The notes under the pieces were generated by a model. That model was not told where the DNA came from. It saw nothing but the letters and a program-made list of their open reading frames with translations, and did no database searches. The position numbers were made by a program, and so were the translations under genes. Below are positions 29,566 through 38,362 of a stretch of 64,000 bases of DNA, piece by piece (positions within the stretch are counted from its first letter, which is position 1; each line of letters opens with the position of its first letter). The stretch lies in NCBI RefSeq assembly GCF_010727475.1, contig NZ_AP022567.1, positions 1,364,001-1,428,000 on the forward strand, in the 5' to 3' direction. This DNA comes from Mycolicibacterium mageritense. Its GTDB lineage: Bacteria; Actinomycetota; Actinomycetes; Mycobacteriales; Mycobacteriaceae.

Positions 29566-30395
29566 AGGAACTGTCGAAGAAGGGTCCGGACGACAAGGAC
29601 GACCACGTGGGCGATGAGGTTCCGGTACGTCGCAAGGACATGCAGCGCCGGGCCTTCAAGCTCGCCACACCGGTCGGCGAGATCGCCATCGCGATCCGCA
29701 CCCCGCGCAACCAGCGCCCGCTGCTGCCCAAGCGGTTCGACCCGTTCGGCATCGCCGACCGTGCGCTCGACGCCGCGAAGACCGGGGTCAAACTGGCCGT
29801 CTGGGGCGAGGAGCAGTTGGCCACGCTGGTGAAGAACCGGCTCGAAGCCATCGACTCGGGTCCGCAGCCGGTGCCGCTGGCCACCCCCGAGGAGCCGACG
29901 GCCGAATCGCTCAACTCCAAGATGGACCGGCTTCTCGACCGTGCCCTGGACCAGAGCACGGTCGGCAGCCAGGTCGAGTTGTACCACCGGCTGCTCGACC
30001 AGCTGGTGGCCGACGAGGCCCGGATCATCGGTGCGCTCTCCGAGGGCGCGACTTCGCCACTGGTCAACGTCCACACCTGGACGCGATCCCGCACCCCAGG
30101 TCAGGCCGTACTGGAGAACGCATGTCTGATCGGCCGCACGGCCAACGTGGCTTTGCCCAATATGGTCCCGCAGTACGTCGGCCATCTGCTATCACTGGGA
30201 TTGGTTGAGACCGGTCCGGAGGATCCGTCACAGAAGGCGGACTACGAGGTGCTCATGGCCGAGCCCATGGTGTTGCGGGCGGTCAAGAACGCATCGCGTG
30301 GGCCCCTCACCGCACGGGTGGAGAAGCTGACCCTGTCCCTTTCGGGTCTGGGTCGTGGCTTGTGGGAGGCCGCGGTGAAACAGGACGGTTCGTGA
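29559..30395 (+). CDS. Abi-alpha/DUF4393-like protein
   Basis: Protein of 278 residues without a signal peptide or clear membrane span. The charged N-terminus is followed by helical segments. The C-terminal half (LGLVETGPEDPSQKADYEVLMAEPMVLRAV) looks like the DUF4393 family, also called Abi-alpha after a lactococcal abortive-infection protein. Its GTGA overlap with the DUF445 gene indicates co-translation, and this argues for a membrane-associated housekeeping role rather than phage defence. The start may instead be the ATG at 29640, since the upstream start overlaps the divergent gene. Family assignment is by recollection and moderate. Confidence 0.6.
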   Translation: MSQELSKKGPDDKDDHVGDEVPVRRKDMQRRAFKLATPVGEIAIAIRTPRNQRPLLPKRFDPFGIADRALDAAKTGVKLAVWGEEQLATLVKNRLEAIDSGPQPVPLATPEEPTAESLNSKMDRLLDRALDQSTVGSQVELYHRLLDQLVADEARIIGALSEGATSPLVNVHTWTRSRTPGQAVLENACLIGRTANVALPNMVPQYVGHLLSLGLVETGPEDPSQKADYEVLMAEPMVLRAVKNASRGPLTARVEKLTLSLSGLGRGLWEAAVKQDGS

Positions 30396-31702
30396 CCGCC
30401 AGCGAGACGATTCTCGCTATCCAGACGTGGCAGGAGATCCAGGCCGATTTCAGTGTCAACTGGCTGATCTACCTGTCCATGCCCTTTGTCGCCGCCTTCG
30501 TCGGGTGGAGCACCAAGATCGTCGCGCTGGAGATGCTCTACCGGCCGATGGAGTTCAAGGGCATCGGGCCGTTCGGCTGGCAGGGCATCGTGCCCCGCCG
30601 CGCAGGCAAGGTGGGCTCGAAGACCATCGAACTGCTCACCCAGAAGCTGCTCAAACCCGAGGAGCTGCTCGAAAAGGTCGACGCCAAGGAAGCTGTCAAC
30701 GCGTTGCGGGAGCCGCTGACTCAGGCGGTCGACGAGATCTCGCGCGACATCGCCGAGCAGATCCGCCCGGGCCTGTGGGACTCACTGCCCGAGGCCGCGC
30801 GCAATGCGATCCAGGCCCGCATCCACGACCAGACCCCCAAGGTCGTGGAGAAGATGCTCAACGAGATGCGGGCCGACCTCAACCGGTTCGTCGACATCCA
30901 GTACCTCGCGGTCACCACGCTGGTCCGCAACAAGGACAAACTCAACAAGCTCATGCGTGGGCTCGGCGACAACGCCATGGCCTTCGTGCGCCGCAGCGGC
31001 ATCTACTTCGGGCTCGTCATCGGTGTCGTGCAGATGTTCGCGTGGGCGCTGTTCCAGAACCCGTGGATCATGCCGGCCTTCGGCTTCGGTGTCGGTTTCA
31101 TCAGTGACTACATCGCGCTCAACATGTTGTTCCGGCCCATCCATCCGACGAAGTACCTCGGCTTCATCCCGTTCCAGGGACTTCTGCACGCGCAACGCGA
31201 CACCATCACCAAGGATTACGCGCGGATCCTGGCCGAGGATCTGTTCTCCCCCGAGATCCTGTTCGACGGCGTGCTCCGCGGCCCGGGCGCCGACAAGCTG
31301 TTCGCCCTCGTCGGCAAGGAGGTCGAGGCGGCCATCGACGCGCAGACTGGCATCGCGACGCCGCTGGTCAAGTTCGCGGTCGGCACGCAGCGCTACAACG
31401 CGCTCAAGGACAGCATGGTGAAGATGGTGCTGGAGCGGCTGCCCACCACGCTCGTCGAGGCGCAGGACTACGCCATGAACGCCCTGGACCTGGAGAAGAC
31501 CATCATCGACAAGATGGGTCAGCTCACCAATGAGGAGTACGAGTCGATCCTGCGGCCCGTGTTCAAGGACGACGAGCCGACCATGATCGCGGTCGGTGCG
31601 ATCCTCGGTGGCATCGTCGGCGAGATCCAGGTGCAGCTGATCGAGCACTTCGGGCACGAACCCGAGCCGGTCAGCGCGCTGCGCGTCTTGCTCCGTCAGT
31701 AG
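30392..31702 (+). CDS. DUF445-family membrane protein
   Basis: Protein of 436 residues. An N-terminal membrane helix (about 20-40) carries the DUF445 hallmark GWSTKIVALEMLYRPMEFKGIGPFGWQGIVPRRA. A middle membrane pair (YFGLVIGVVQMFAWALF and ...FGVGFISDYIALNMLFRPIHP) repeats the same pattern as an internal duplication. Amphipathic helices fill the rest. Function is unknown. The GTG start overlaps the preceding stop (GTGA), tying it to the Abi-alpha-like gene. Confidence 0.82.
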   Translation: MTASETILAIQTWQEIQADFSVNWLIYLSMPFVAAFVGWSTKIVALEMLYRPMEFKGIGPFGWQGIVPRRAGKVGSKTIELLTQKLLKPEELLEKVDAKEAVNALREPLTQAVDEISRDIAEQIRPGLWDSLPEAARNAIQARIHDQTPKVVEKMLNEMRADLNRFVDIQYLAVTTLVRNKDKLNKLMRGLGDNAMAFVRRSGIYFGLVIGVVQMFAWALFQNPWIMPAFGFGVGFISDYIALNMLFRPIHPTKYLGFIPFQGLLHAQRDTITKDYARILAEDLFSPEILFDGVLRGPGADKLFALVGKEVEAAIDAQTGIATPLVKFAVGTQRYNALKDSMVKMVLERLPTTLVEAQDYAMNALDLEKTIIDKMGQLTNEEYESILRPVFKDDEPTMIAVGAILGGIVGEIQVQLIEHFGHEPEPVSALRVLLRQ

Positions 31703-31749
31703 GCCGGAATAACCCCGCAACCCACCCGGTTACATCCAGCGTCCAACAA

Positions 31750-31775
31750 AACTAAACTGATCGTACAGTTCAGTT
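31750..31775. promoter_or_regulatory. Palindromic operator upstream of SDR-TetR pair
   Basis: AACTAAACTG-N6-CAGTTCAGTT, a 26-bp inverted repeat with one mismatch, 24 bases before the SDR start. Probable binding site for the TetR regulator encoded downstream. Confidence 0.65.
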
Positions 31776-31798
31776 AAGCAGAGAACAGGTGGCATGAC

Positions 31799-32638
31799 AT
31801 GAGCGTTTGGTTCATCACCGGAGCATCCCGCGGATTCGGCCTGCAGATCGCCCGCGACGCGCTGGCCCGCGGCCATCAGGTCGTCGCGACCGCGCGGGAC
31901 GCCGCGACCGTCACCGCCGCGCTCGGCGACGACGACAACGTCCTGGCCGTCGCGCTCGACGTGACCAACGAAGACCAGGCACACCAGGCCGCGAAGGCTG
32001 CCGTGGACCGTTTCGGCCGCATCGACGTACTGATCAACAACGCCGGGCGCGGCCTGCTCGGCGCCGTCGAGGAAGCCACCGACGCCGAGGTGCGCGCGGT
32101 CTACGAGACCAACGTATTCGGCCTGCTGACCGTCACGCGCGCGGTCGCCCCGGTGCTGCGGGCCCAGCGCTCTGGCACCATCGTCAACATCTCCTCGGTC
32201 GGCGGATTCGTCGGCTCACCCGGCTGGGGTGTCTACGCGTCGACCAAGTTCGCCGTCGAGGCGCTCACCGAGGCCCTGCACGCCGAACTGCAGCCACTGG
32301 GCGTGCACGTGATGGTCGTCGAGCCCGGCTACTTCCGCACGGACTTCCTCGACTCGTCGAGCCTGCAGACCCAGCAGAACGTCATCGCCGACTACACCGA
32401 CGGCCCCGCGGGCAAGATGCGCGTCACCGCGGGCGAGCGCAACCACGACCAACCCGGCGACCCGGTCAAGGCCGCCAAGGCCATCATCGACGTCGTGGAA
32501 TCCGCGCAGCCGCCGCTGCGCCTGCTGCTTGGCAACGACACCATCGCGGCGGTCGAGGGCAAGATCGCCCACGTGCAGGCCGAGCTGGCGCAGTGGCGCA
32601 CCGTCGCCGAGTCCACCGACTTCGACGATGTCGCCTGA
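31799..32638 (+). CDS. Short-chain dehydrogenase/reductase
   Basis: Classical SDR of 279 residues. The NAD(P) motif TGASRGFG is at 7-14, NNAG near 80 and the catalytic set is Ser133, Tyr146 and Lys150 (YASTK). A longer C-terminal region (SSSLQTQQNVIADYTDGPAG...) resembles the oxidoreductase group often paired with TetR regulators. The substrate is unknown. It overlaps the TetR gene by 11 bp and lies behind a palindrome, so it is presumably induced by its own substrate through that regulator. Confidence 0.9.
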   Translation: MSVWFITGASRGFGLQIARDALARGHQVVATARDAATVTAALGDDDNVLAVALDVTNEDQAHQAAKAAVDRFGRIDVLINNAGRGLLGAVEEATDAEVRAVYETNVFGLLTVTRAVAPVLRAQRSGTIVNISSVGGFVGSPGWGVYASTKFAVEALTEALHAELQPLGVHVMVVEPGYFRTDFLDSSSLQTQQNVIADYTDGPAGKMRVTAGERNHDQPGDPVKAAKAIIDVVESAQPPLRLLLGNDTIAAVEGKIAHVQAELAQWRTVAESTDFDDVA

Positions 32639-33269
32639 AAACGGCAGTGGGGCGGGCGAATACACCTTCGTCCGCCCCACCGGCGCGCGCAGCGACCGCA
32701 TCCACCAGGCCATCCTCGACGCCACCGCGACACTGCTCGACGAGGGCGGATACCCGGCCACCACGGTCGACGCGATCGCCGCCCGGTCCGGCGCCAGCAA
32801 GGCCACCATCTACAAACACTGGCCCTCGCGAACGGCGGTGGCGGCCGAGGCATTCGGCACCATGATGGCCCAGAATCTGCCGCTGCCCGACACCGGAAGC
32901 ACCACAGGCGATCTCACCGAACAGGTGGTCCGGGTCTCGGCGTTCTACGCCAGCGCGCGCGGCGAGGTGTTCACCCAGTTGCTCGCGGCATGCGTCGACG
33001 ACGCGACCGGCGCGGCGTACTTCCGCGAGTACTTCCTCAACGGCCGACGGGCCGCGATCACCGAACTGTGGCAGCGCGGCGTGGCCCGCGGCGACGCCGA
33101 CGCGAACATTGCGATCGACGACGTCATCGACATCCTGTTCGGCCCGCTGATCTTCCGCCGCATGACGGGTCATTACACGCTCACCGAGGAGCACGCGCGA
33201 CGGCTCGCCGAGACCGCGCTGCGGGGACTGCTCCCCGAGTTCGACGAAAACGCTGCTCCAACACGATGA
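32628..33269 (+). CDS. TetR-family regulator of the SDR gene
   Basis: Regulator of 213 residues. The helix-turn-helix is HQAILDATATLLDEGGYPATTVDAIAARSGASKATIYKHW. The C-terminal domain is of the TetR_C_11 kind (FREYFLNGRRAAITELWQRGVARGDA). The ATG inside the end of the SDR gene gives the standard N-terminal length. The 26-bp palindrome upstream of the SDR gene is the likely operator, which would make this an autoregulated pair. Confidence 0.9.
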   Translation: MSPENGSGAGEYTFVRPTGARSDRIHQAILDATATLLDEGGYPATTVDAIAARSGASKATIYKHWPSRTAVAAEAFGTMMAQNLPLPDTGSTTGDLTEQVVRVSAFYASARGEVFTQLLAACVDDATGAAYFREYFLNGRRAAITELWQRGVARGDADANIAIDDVIDILFGPLIFRRMTGHYTLTEEHARRLAETALRGLLPEFDENAAPTR

Positions 33270-33287
33270 TCACGACGTTTTCGTCGA
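33241..33287. repeat. Imperfect palindromic repeat, copy 2 (possible bidirectional terminator)
   Basis: Perfect 12-bp arms TCGACGAAAACG and CGTTTTCGTCGA around a 23-base loop, lying across the end of the TetR gene and before the convergent LacI gene. The T-rich arm could serve termination. It closely resembles the palindrome at 15246-15294. Confidence 0.6.
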
Positions 33288-33302
33288 GTTGGACGGCGCA
33301 CG

Positions 33303-34304
33303 TCACGTGCAGCCGCAGGACTCCCCTGTTCGCAGCGACGGCACCGCGGCACCTTCGTCCGGATCGCCGAGCAACCGACCGAGCGCCCGGCGGGCCAAAG
33401 CGTCGACAGGCTGCTGCGCCGCGGTGAGCCGCGGCCGGCCATAGTCGGCGGCGCTGCCGTCGAAACCCACGACCCGAATGTCGTCGGGAACCCGCAGGCC
33501 CGCGTCGAAGACCGCCCGGACCGTCGCGGCGGCCTGCCCGAACGTCGCGACCACCAACGCTTGCGGCAGCCGCGTGCGGCCCCGCAGGAATTCCCCGACC
33601 GCCGCGTAGGCACCGGCCGGGGTGAGGTCGGTGCGGATCTGCCGGACGCCCTCGCCTGCTACCGACCGGACGCCGGCGAACCGCTGCTCGACGGTTTCCC
33701 GGTCGCCGTGGCGCACATCGGCTTCGGTGAAGCCGCCGACGAACGCGATGTCCCGGCATTCGTGCGCGTCGAGCAGGTGCCGGGTGACGAGCGCACCGGC
33801 CAGCACGTGGTCGACGCCGACGATCTCCGCGGCGACCTCGCCTCGGATGTTGTGCATCCACACCACGGGGATGCGCTCGTGGCGGCACAGTCTGGCCGTC
33901 TCGGGCGCGTTCGCGGCACCGATCACCAGCAGGCCGTCGATCCCCACCTCGGCGAACGCGGTCGCGAATTCCAGCTCACGTTCCGGGTCGTAACCGGTGT
34001 TGCCGATCACGGTGAGGTGGTCGCGCGCGCGGGCCTCCACCTCGATGCGCCCGACGAACTGCCCGAACAGCGGCAGCGTGAGGTCGGGCACGAGTAGTCC
34101 GATCTGCCGCCAGCGCCGCGGCCGGCGCAGCGCGCGGGCTCTCAGGTCGGGGCGGTAGTTCAACTCGTCGATCGCGCTGATCACCTTGGCGCGCAAGGAT
34201 TCCGACACGGGCCGTGGCCCGTTGTTGAGTACGTAGCTCACCACGGCCGTCGACGTACCGGCACGGCTCGCCACGTCGGCCAACGTCGGGCGTTTTCCAC
34301 TCAC
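33303..34304 (-). CDS. LacI-family transcriptional regulator
   Basis: Regulator of 333 residues. The N-terminal LacI helix-turn-helix (PTLADVASRAGTSTAVVSYVLNNGPRPVS) is followed by the hinge helix (ALRRPRRWRQIGLLV...) and a periplasmic-binding-protein-like effector domain. The last residues GESCGC are typical of actinobacterial members. It is divergent from the arylsulfotransferase-like operon, with the palindrome CTAATCGATTAG between them, so it most likely controls that operon. Confidence 0.92.
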   Translation of the reverse strand: MSGKRPTLADVASRAGTSTAVVSYVLNNGPRPVSESLRAKVISAIDELNYRPDLRARALRRPRRWRQIGLLVPDLTLPLFGQFVGRIEVEARARDHLTVIGNTGYDPERELEFATAFAEVGIDGLLVIGAANAPETARLCRHERIPVVWMHNIRGEVAAEIVGVDHVLAGALVTRHLLDAHECRDIAFVGGFTEADVRHGDRETVEQRFAGVRSVAGEGVRQIRTDLTPAGAYAAVGEFLRGRTRLPQALVVATFGQAAATVRAVFDAGLRVPDDIRVVGFDGSAADYGRPRLTAAQQPVDALARRALGRLLGDPDEGAAVPSLRTGESCGCT

Positions 34305-34393
34305 ACCTGTTGTCCTCGCTCCTCGAAAATGCTTTCGCCACCTTTTCGATCACTGCGATTGTGACGGTTCCGCGCATGCTCGCGCTCGTTACG

Positions 34394-34405
34394 CTAATCG
34401 ATTAG
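34394..34405. promoter_or_regulatory. LacI-type operator
   Basis: Perfect palindrome CTAATCGATTAG with a central CG, the usual centre of LacI-family sites, between the LacI gene and the arylsulfotransferase-like gene. Flanking CGTTACG copies on both sides may be part of the control region. Confidence 0.65.
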
Positions 34406-34459
34406 AACCGTTACGCGGAGGATCCGCGGACGTAACACGACGTTGGTGGAGTAACTCGC

Positions 34460-35779
34460 ATGGCATATGTACGACAGTCCGGGGTGACCTACCTCGACCC
34501 TGAACTCGTTCACGACAGCTTCGTCCTGTTCACCGGCGCCGATTCGGTCACCCGCGTCATCGACCTCAACGGCACCGTCGTGCACGAATGGCCCTACGCC
34601 GGCGTGCCGCCCCGCATCCTCGACCCGGCGCTCAACGACGGCCGCATCGGCGACGTGGGCGTCCAGTTGTCCGACAGCGGCGACGCCCGCGGCGGCATCT
34701 ACGCCAACGGCACAGTGGGGCAGCTCAGTTGGTCGGGCGAGCGGGTGTGGTCGTGGGGTGAGCAGGCCCCGGGTGGGGCAGCCCGGCAGAACCACGATTG
34801 GGAGCTGCTACCGAACGGCAACCGGCTGATCCTGGTGACGGTACCCCGCGTGGTACCCGCGCTGGGCGATCACGTGGTCGGCGACCAGGGCCTCTACGAG
34901 GTCACCCCGGCAGGCGAGATCGTGTGGACCTGGCTGGCCGGTGACCACCTCGACGAGTTCGGGTTCTCCGAGGCGGGGTGGGCCGCACTGCGCGAGACCG
35001 TGGCCCGCGACCCCGAGGATCCGTGGGGCTACCTGGAGATGAACAGCGCGAAATCTCTTGGCCCCAACCGCTGGAACGACGCGCAACCCGACAGCGTGTT
35101 CCGGCCCGACAACATCCTGGTGAGCTTCCGCAAGGCCAACATCATCGCGCTCATCGACAAGGCCACCGGCGCCGTCGCCTGGAAGGTCGGCCCCTACTAC
35201 ACCGCCGAGGCCGGGGCCCAGCACCAGCGGATCAACGCCCACAAGGTGCCGCGCGCGCTGGATCAGACCTCGGGACAACACAATCCGCACATGATCGCGC
35301 CCGGCCTGCCCGGCGCGGGCAACATCCTGGTGTTCGACAACCAGGGCGGGGCCGGCTACCCGCCCGCACCCATCGGCATCTACGCCGGGTCGCGAATCCT
35401 CGAAATCGATCCGGTCACCAGGGAAATCGTGTGGCAGTACACCGCCGAGGACTCGGGCAGGCCGTCGTGGACGTTCTTCAGTTCGTTCGTCAGCAACGCG
35501 CAGCGGCTTCCCAACGGCAACACGCTGATCACCGAGGGCATGCACGGCAGGCTGTTCCAGGTGACGTCGGACGGCGACGTCGTCTGGGAGTACCACAGCC
35601 CATACCAGGGTTACGGCGTGGCCGGAGAGCCCGAGGTCAAGCAGCCCCGCGTGCCCGGGGTCGACCGGCTCACCCTGACCGCCCTGGTGTACCGGTCGCA
35701 GGCCGTCCCGTTCGACTGGACCCCGGCCGGCACCCCACGCACGCCACTGCGGGCGGTAGGTCTCGGAGACCGGCCATGA
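34460..35779 (+). CDS. Arylsulfotransferase (ASST)-like beta-propeller protein
   Basis: Protein of 439 residues with repeated propeller blades containing V-W-x-W/Y motifs (TVVHEWPY, RVWSWGEQ, EIVWTWLAG, EIVWQYTAED, DVVWEYHSP) and family elements NHDWELLPNGNRLIL and NAQRLPNGNTLITEG. This matches the arylsulfotransferase (ASST) group, which moves sulfate between aryl sulfates and phenols. No signal peptide is seen, so it may act in the cytosol. It is the first gene of an operon whose next genes encode a sulfonate/taurine-type ABC importer, which supports a role in handling organic sulfate or sulfonate compounds. Confidence 0.78.
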   Translation: MAYVRQSGVTYLDPELVHDSFVLFTGADSVTRVIDLNGTVVHEWPYAGVPPRILDPALNDGRIGDVGVQLSDSGDARGGIYANGTVGQLSWSGERVWSWGEQAPGGAARQNHDWELLPNGNRLILVTVPRVVPALGDHVVGDQGLYEVTPAGEIVWTWLAGDHLDEFGFSEAGWAALRETVARDPEDPWGYLEMNSAKSLGPNRWNDAQPDSVFRPDNILVSFRKANIIALIDKATGAVAWKVGPYYTAEAGAQHQRINAHKVPRALDQTSGQHNPHMIAPGLPGAGNILVFDNQGGAGYPPAPIGIYAGSRILEIDPVTREIVWQYTAEDSGRPSWTFFSSFVSNAQRLPNGNTLITEGMHGRLFQVTSDGDVVWEYHSPYQGYGVAGEPEVKQPRVPGVDRLTLTALVYRSQAVPFDWTPAGTPRTPLRAVGLGDRP

Positions 35780-36612
35780 CAGCGGGATTGGCGATCCGGG
35801 CGCGGGCCGCGAGCCCGCCCCGCCCGGCACCGGCGCGCCTGAGGTCGGCACTGGCCCGGTTCGGGACGCTCGGCTGGACGGTCGCCGGCCTGGCGCTGGC
35901 GGCGGCGGTGTGGTCGCTCGCGGTGGCCACCGGCCGGTTCCCCCGGCAGCTGTTCCCCAGCGTGCCGGAGATCCTCGCAGCCGGGCACACGCTGTGGGTC
36001 GAAGGGCTGTTGCTCGATGACGTGACCGCGAGCTTACGCAGGGCCGCAGTCGGTTTCGTGATCGGCGCGGTCGTCGGCGTGGTGGTCGCGGTGCTCACCG
36101 CGACCACGGCGGCAGGCCGCAATCTGCTCCAACCGGTGCTGCGGGTCTTCTCCCCTATTCCGACGATCGGATTGGTGCCGCTGGCCATCCTGTGGTTCGG
36201 CCTTGGCGAGAACAGCAAGACCCTGGTGATCGCGCTCGGCGTGTTCGTGCCGGTGTGGATCAACAGCCACGCCGGGCTGGCAAGCACACCGGCGGACTAC
36301 CTCAAGGCCGCGCGCTGCCTCGGCGCCGGCCGGTGGCAGACGCTGCGCAAAGTAGTGCTGCCCGAAGCCGCCCCGGACATCGCGTCGGGCCTGCGGGTCG
36401 GAGCCGCAATGGCGTTCGTGTTGATCGTGGTGGCCGAGATGACCGGCACCACAGCTGGTATCGGTTACCGCATCTATCAGGCGCAGCTGTTCTCACAAGC
36501 CGACCGGCTCATCTTCTGCCTGATCATCCTGGGCGTCGTGGGCGCGCTGTGCGACGTGGCCGTCAGCTCTGCCACCGCACCGTTCACCCGCTGGGCCAAG
36601 GAGGAACGCTGA
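35776..36612 (+). CDS. ABC transporter permease (SsuC/TauC type)
   Basis: Inner-membrane permease of 278 residues with six helices. The EAA-type coupling loop reads ARCLGAGRWQTLRKVVLPEAAPDIASGLRVG. The ATG overlaps the upstream stop by 4 bp. Together with the ATPase and binding protein it forms an importer of the nitrate/sulfonate/taurine family. Substrate specificity is not settled by sequence alone. Confidence 0.88.
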   Translation: MTAGLAIRARAASPPRPAPARLRSALARFGTLGWTVAGLALAAAVWSLAVATGRFPRQLFPSVPEILAAGHTLWVEGLLLDDVTASLRRAAVGFVIGAVVGVVVAVLTATTAAGRNLLQPVLRVFSPIPTIGLVPLAILWFGLGENSKTLVIALGVFVPVWINSHAGLASTPADYLKAARCLGAGRWQTLRKVVLPEAAPDIASGLRVGAAMAFVLIVVAEMTGTTAGIGYRIYQAQLFSQADRLIFCLIILGVVGALCDVAVSSATAPFTRWAKEER

Positions 36613-36613
36613 C

Positions 36614-37372
36614 ATGGCACTGGAAACCCAGAATCTCGTCGTGCGGTTCGCGGGCAAGCCGGAGCCGACGCTCAAGGGCATCTCACTGACCATTCCCGAC
36701 GGTGCGTTCGCGGTGCTGGTCGGCGCGTCCGGCAGCGGGAAGTCGACGCTCCTGCACTGCCTGGCGGGTTTGATCTCGCCGTCGTCGGGTACCGTGACCG
36801 ACAACTGCGTCACCGTGACCGAGCCCCAGCCCCGGCGCGGCGTCGCATTCCAGCGGGATGTGCTGTTCCCCTGGATGAGCGTCGCCGACAACATCGAATT
36901 CGCCCTCGCGGCACGCAATCTCGCGAAGTCCGAGCGGCAGGCGGAAATCCGCGAACTGCTCGATCTCGTGGGCTTGCGCGCGGACGTGGCAGCGCAACGC
37001 CCCACCGAATTGTCGGGCGGCATGCGTCAGCGGGTCAGCATCGCGCGCGTGCTGGCCGGGGAACCGGCCGTGATGCTCATGGACGAACCGTTCGCCGCGC
37101 TCGACGCGCTGACCCGGCTGCGGATGCAGGATCTGCTGATCGACCTGTGGACCCGGTTGAACCGCACCATCGTGTTCGTCACACACGACATCGACGAGGC
37201 GATCCGGCTCGGAGACACCGTGAGCGTGCTGCGCGACGGGCAGATCGTCGATCACCTCACCAACCCCCTGTGTCGGCCGCGGCCCGCCGACGCGCTGGCA
37301 GATCAGCCCGGCTACAGCGAGTTCCGCAAGACCCTGCACCACCAGCTCGGCATCGACCACCCCGTGCCCTGA
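36614..37372 (+). CDS. ABC transporter ATPase (SsuB/TauB type)
   Basis: ATPase of 252 residues. Walker A is GASGSGKS at 37-44, the Q-loop lies in RRGVAFQRDVLFPW, the signature is LSGGMRQRVSIAR, Walker B is VMLMDEPFAALD and the switch histidine is in FVTHDIDEA. It follows the permease by one base. It powers the importer encoded by its neighbours. Confidence 0.93.
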   Translation: MALETQNLVVRFAGKPEPTLKGISLTIPDGAFAVLVGASGSGKSTLLHCLAGLISPSSGTVTDNCVTVTEPQPRRGVAFQRDVLFPWMSVADNIEFALAARNLAKSERQAEIRELLDLVGLRADVAAQRPTELSGGMRQRVSIARVLAGEPAVMLMDEPFAALDALTRLRMQDLLIDLWTRLNRTIVFVTHDIDEAIRLGDTVSVLRDGQIVDHLTNPLCRPRPADALADQPGYSEFRKTLHHQLGIDHPVP

Positions 37373-37388
37373 TCACCCGAGGACCATC

Positions 37389-38354
37389 GTGAAGACATCC
37401 CTGCGCCGACTTTTCGCCGCCACCCTCACCGCCGCCGCGGCGCTGACGGCGGTCTCCTGCTCGAATTCTGATGCCGCACAACCTGACACCCTCACGGTCG
37501 GGTTCGTCGTCGACCCGTCCTGGGCACAGGTTCCGGTCGCGGCGGACACGGGCCTGTTCAGCAAACACGGCGTGACCGTCAAGGTGGTGAACTTCTCCTC
37601 CGGCGTCGAAGCACTGCAGGCCGCCGCGGCAGGCCAGGTCGACATCACCACGGCCGCGGATGTCCCGACGTCGGCGGCCCTGACCCGGACACCGACCCTG
37701 CGTGTCGTCGGCGACGGCTCGCGCTGGGAAGGGTCGCGGATCGTCGCCCGGCGCAACGCAGGCATCAACTCGGTCAGCGATCTGGCCGGCAAGTCGATCG
37801 GCACACCGCTGGGCACCAGCGCCGCGTACTACATCTCGAACGCACTCGCGCAGAACAAGATCGACGCCAAGCTGGTCCAGGTGTCGCCGTCGGCCATCGT
37901 CACCGCGATCACGCAGCACAACGTCGACGCGGTGTCGATCTTCCAGCCGTACCAGGCACAGTCGATCGCGGCCCTGCAGGGCGACGCCGTCGAACTCTCC
38001 GGTGGCACGTACCACCAGCACAGCCTGTTCCTGGCCACCGAATCCGCCCGCAGCGCGAAGGGCGACGCCATCACCGCGTTCTTCGCCGCACTCGCCGACG
38101 CCGGAACCGCACTGGCACAGCAGGACAACGCGGCCGTCGACGCCGTGGCCAAGGCCACGCAGCTGGACCCGCAGCTGCTGCGCACGGTGCTGGCCGAGTT
38201 CGACTTCACGCTCCAGCTCAAGCCCAACCTCGCCGCCAAGCTCACCGAGCTCGGCGAATGGGCCAAGACGCAGAAATCGATCGAACCGTCGACCACACTG
38301 CCCGACTACGCCACGTTCCTCGACAGCCAGTTCCTGCCGAAGACCACGCCGTAG
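37389..38354 (+). CDS. ABC transporter substrate-binding lipoprotein (SsuA/TauA type)
   Basis: Protein of 321 residues with a signal peptide (KTSLRRLFAATLTAAAALTAVSC) ending in a lipobox-like AVSC, so it is probably anchored outside the membrane. The rest is the NMT1/SsuA fold (LTVGFVVDPSWAQVPVAADTGLFSKHGVTVKVVNF, FQPYQAQSIAAL). It starts GTG with GAGGA upstream, 16 bases after the ATPase gene. It would deliver an organic sulfur or nitrogen compound to the permease. Confidence 0.88.
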   Translation: MKTSLRRLFAATLTAAAALTAVSCSNSDAAQPDTLTVGFVVDPSWAQVPVAADTGLFSKHGVTVKVVNFSSGVEALQAAAAGQVDITTAADVPTSAALTRTPTLRVVGDGSRWEGSRIVARRNAGINSVSDLAGKSIGTPLGTSAAYYISNALAQNKIDAKLVQVSPSAIVTAITQHNVDAVSIFQPYQAQSIAALQGDAVELSGGTYHQHSLFLATESARSAKGDAITAFFAALADAGTALAQQDNAAVDAVAKATQLDPQLLRTVLAEFDFTLQLKPNLAAKLTELGEWAKTQKSIEPSTTLPDYATFLDSQFLPKTTP

Positions 38355-38362
38355 AGCCGGCG

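Noticed and set aside
29559..30395. Abi-alpha-like gene as a phage-defence system
   Set aside because: The family name comes from one lactococcal case. Here it is translationally coupled to a DUF445 gene, with no nuclease, phage or other defence genes nearby.
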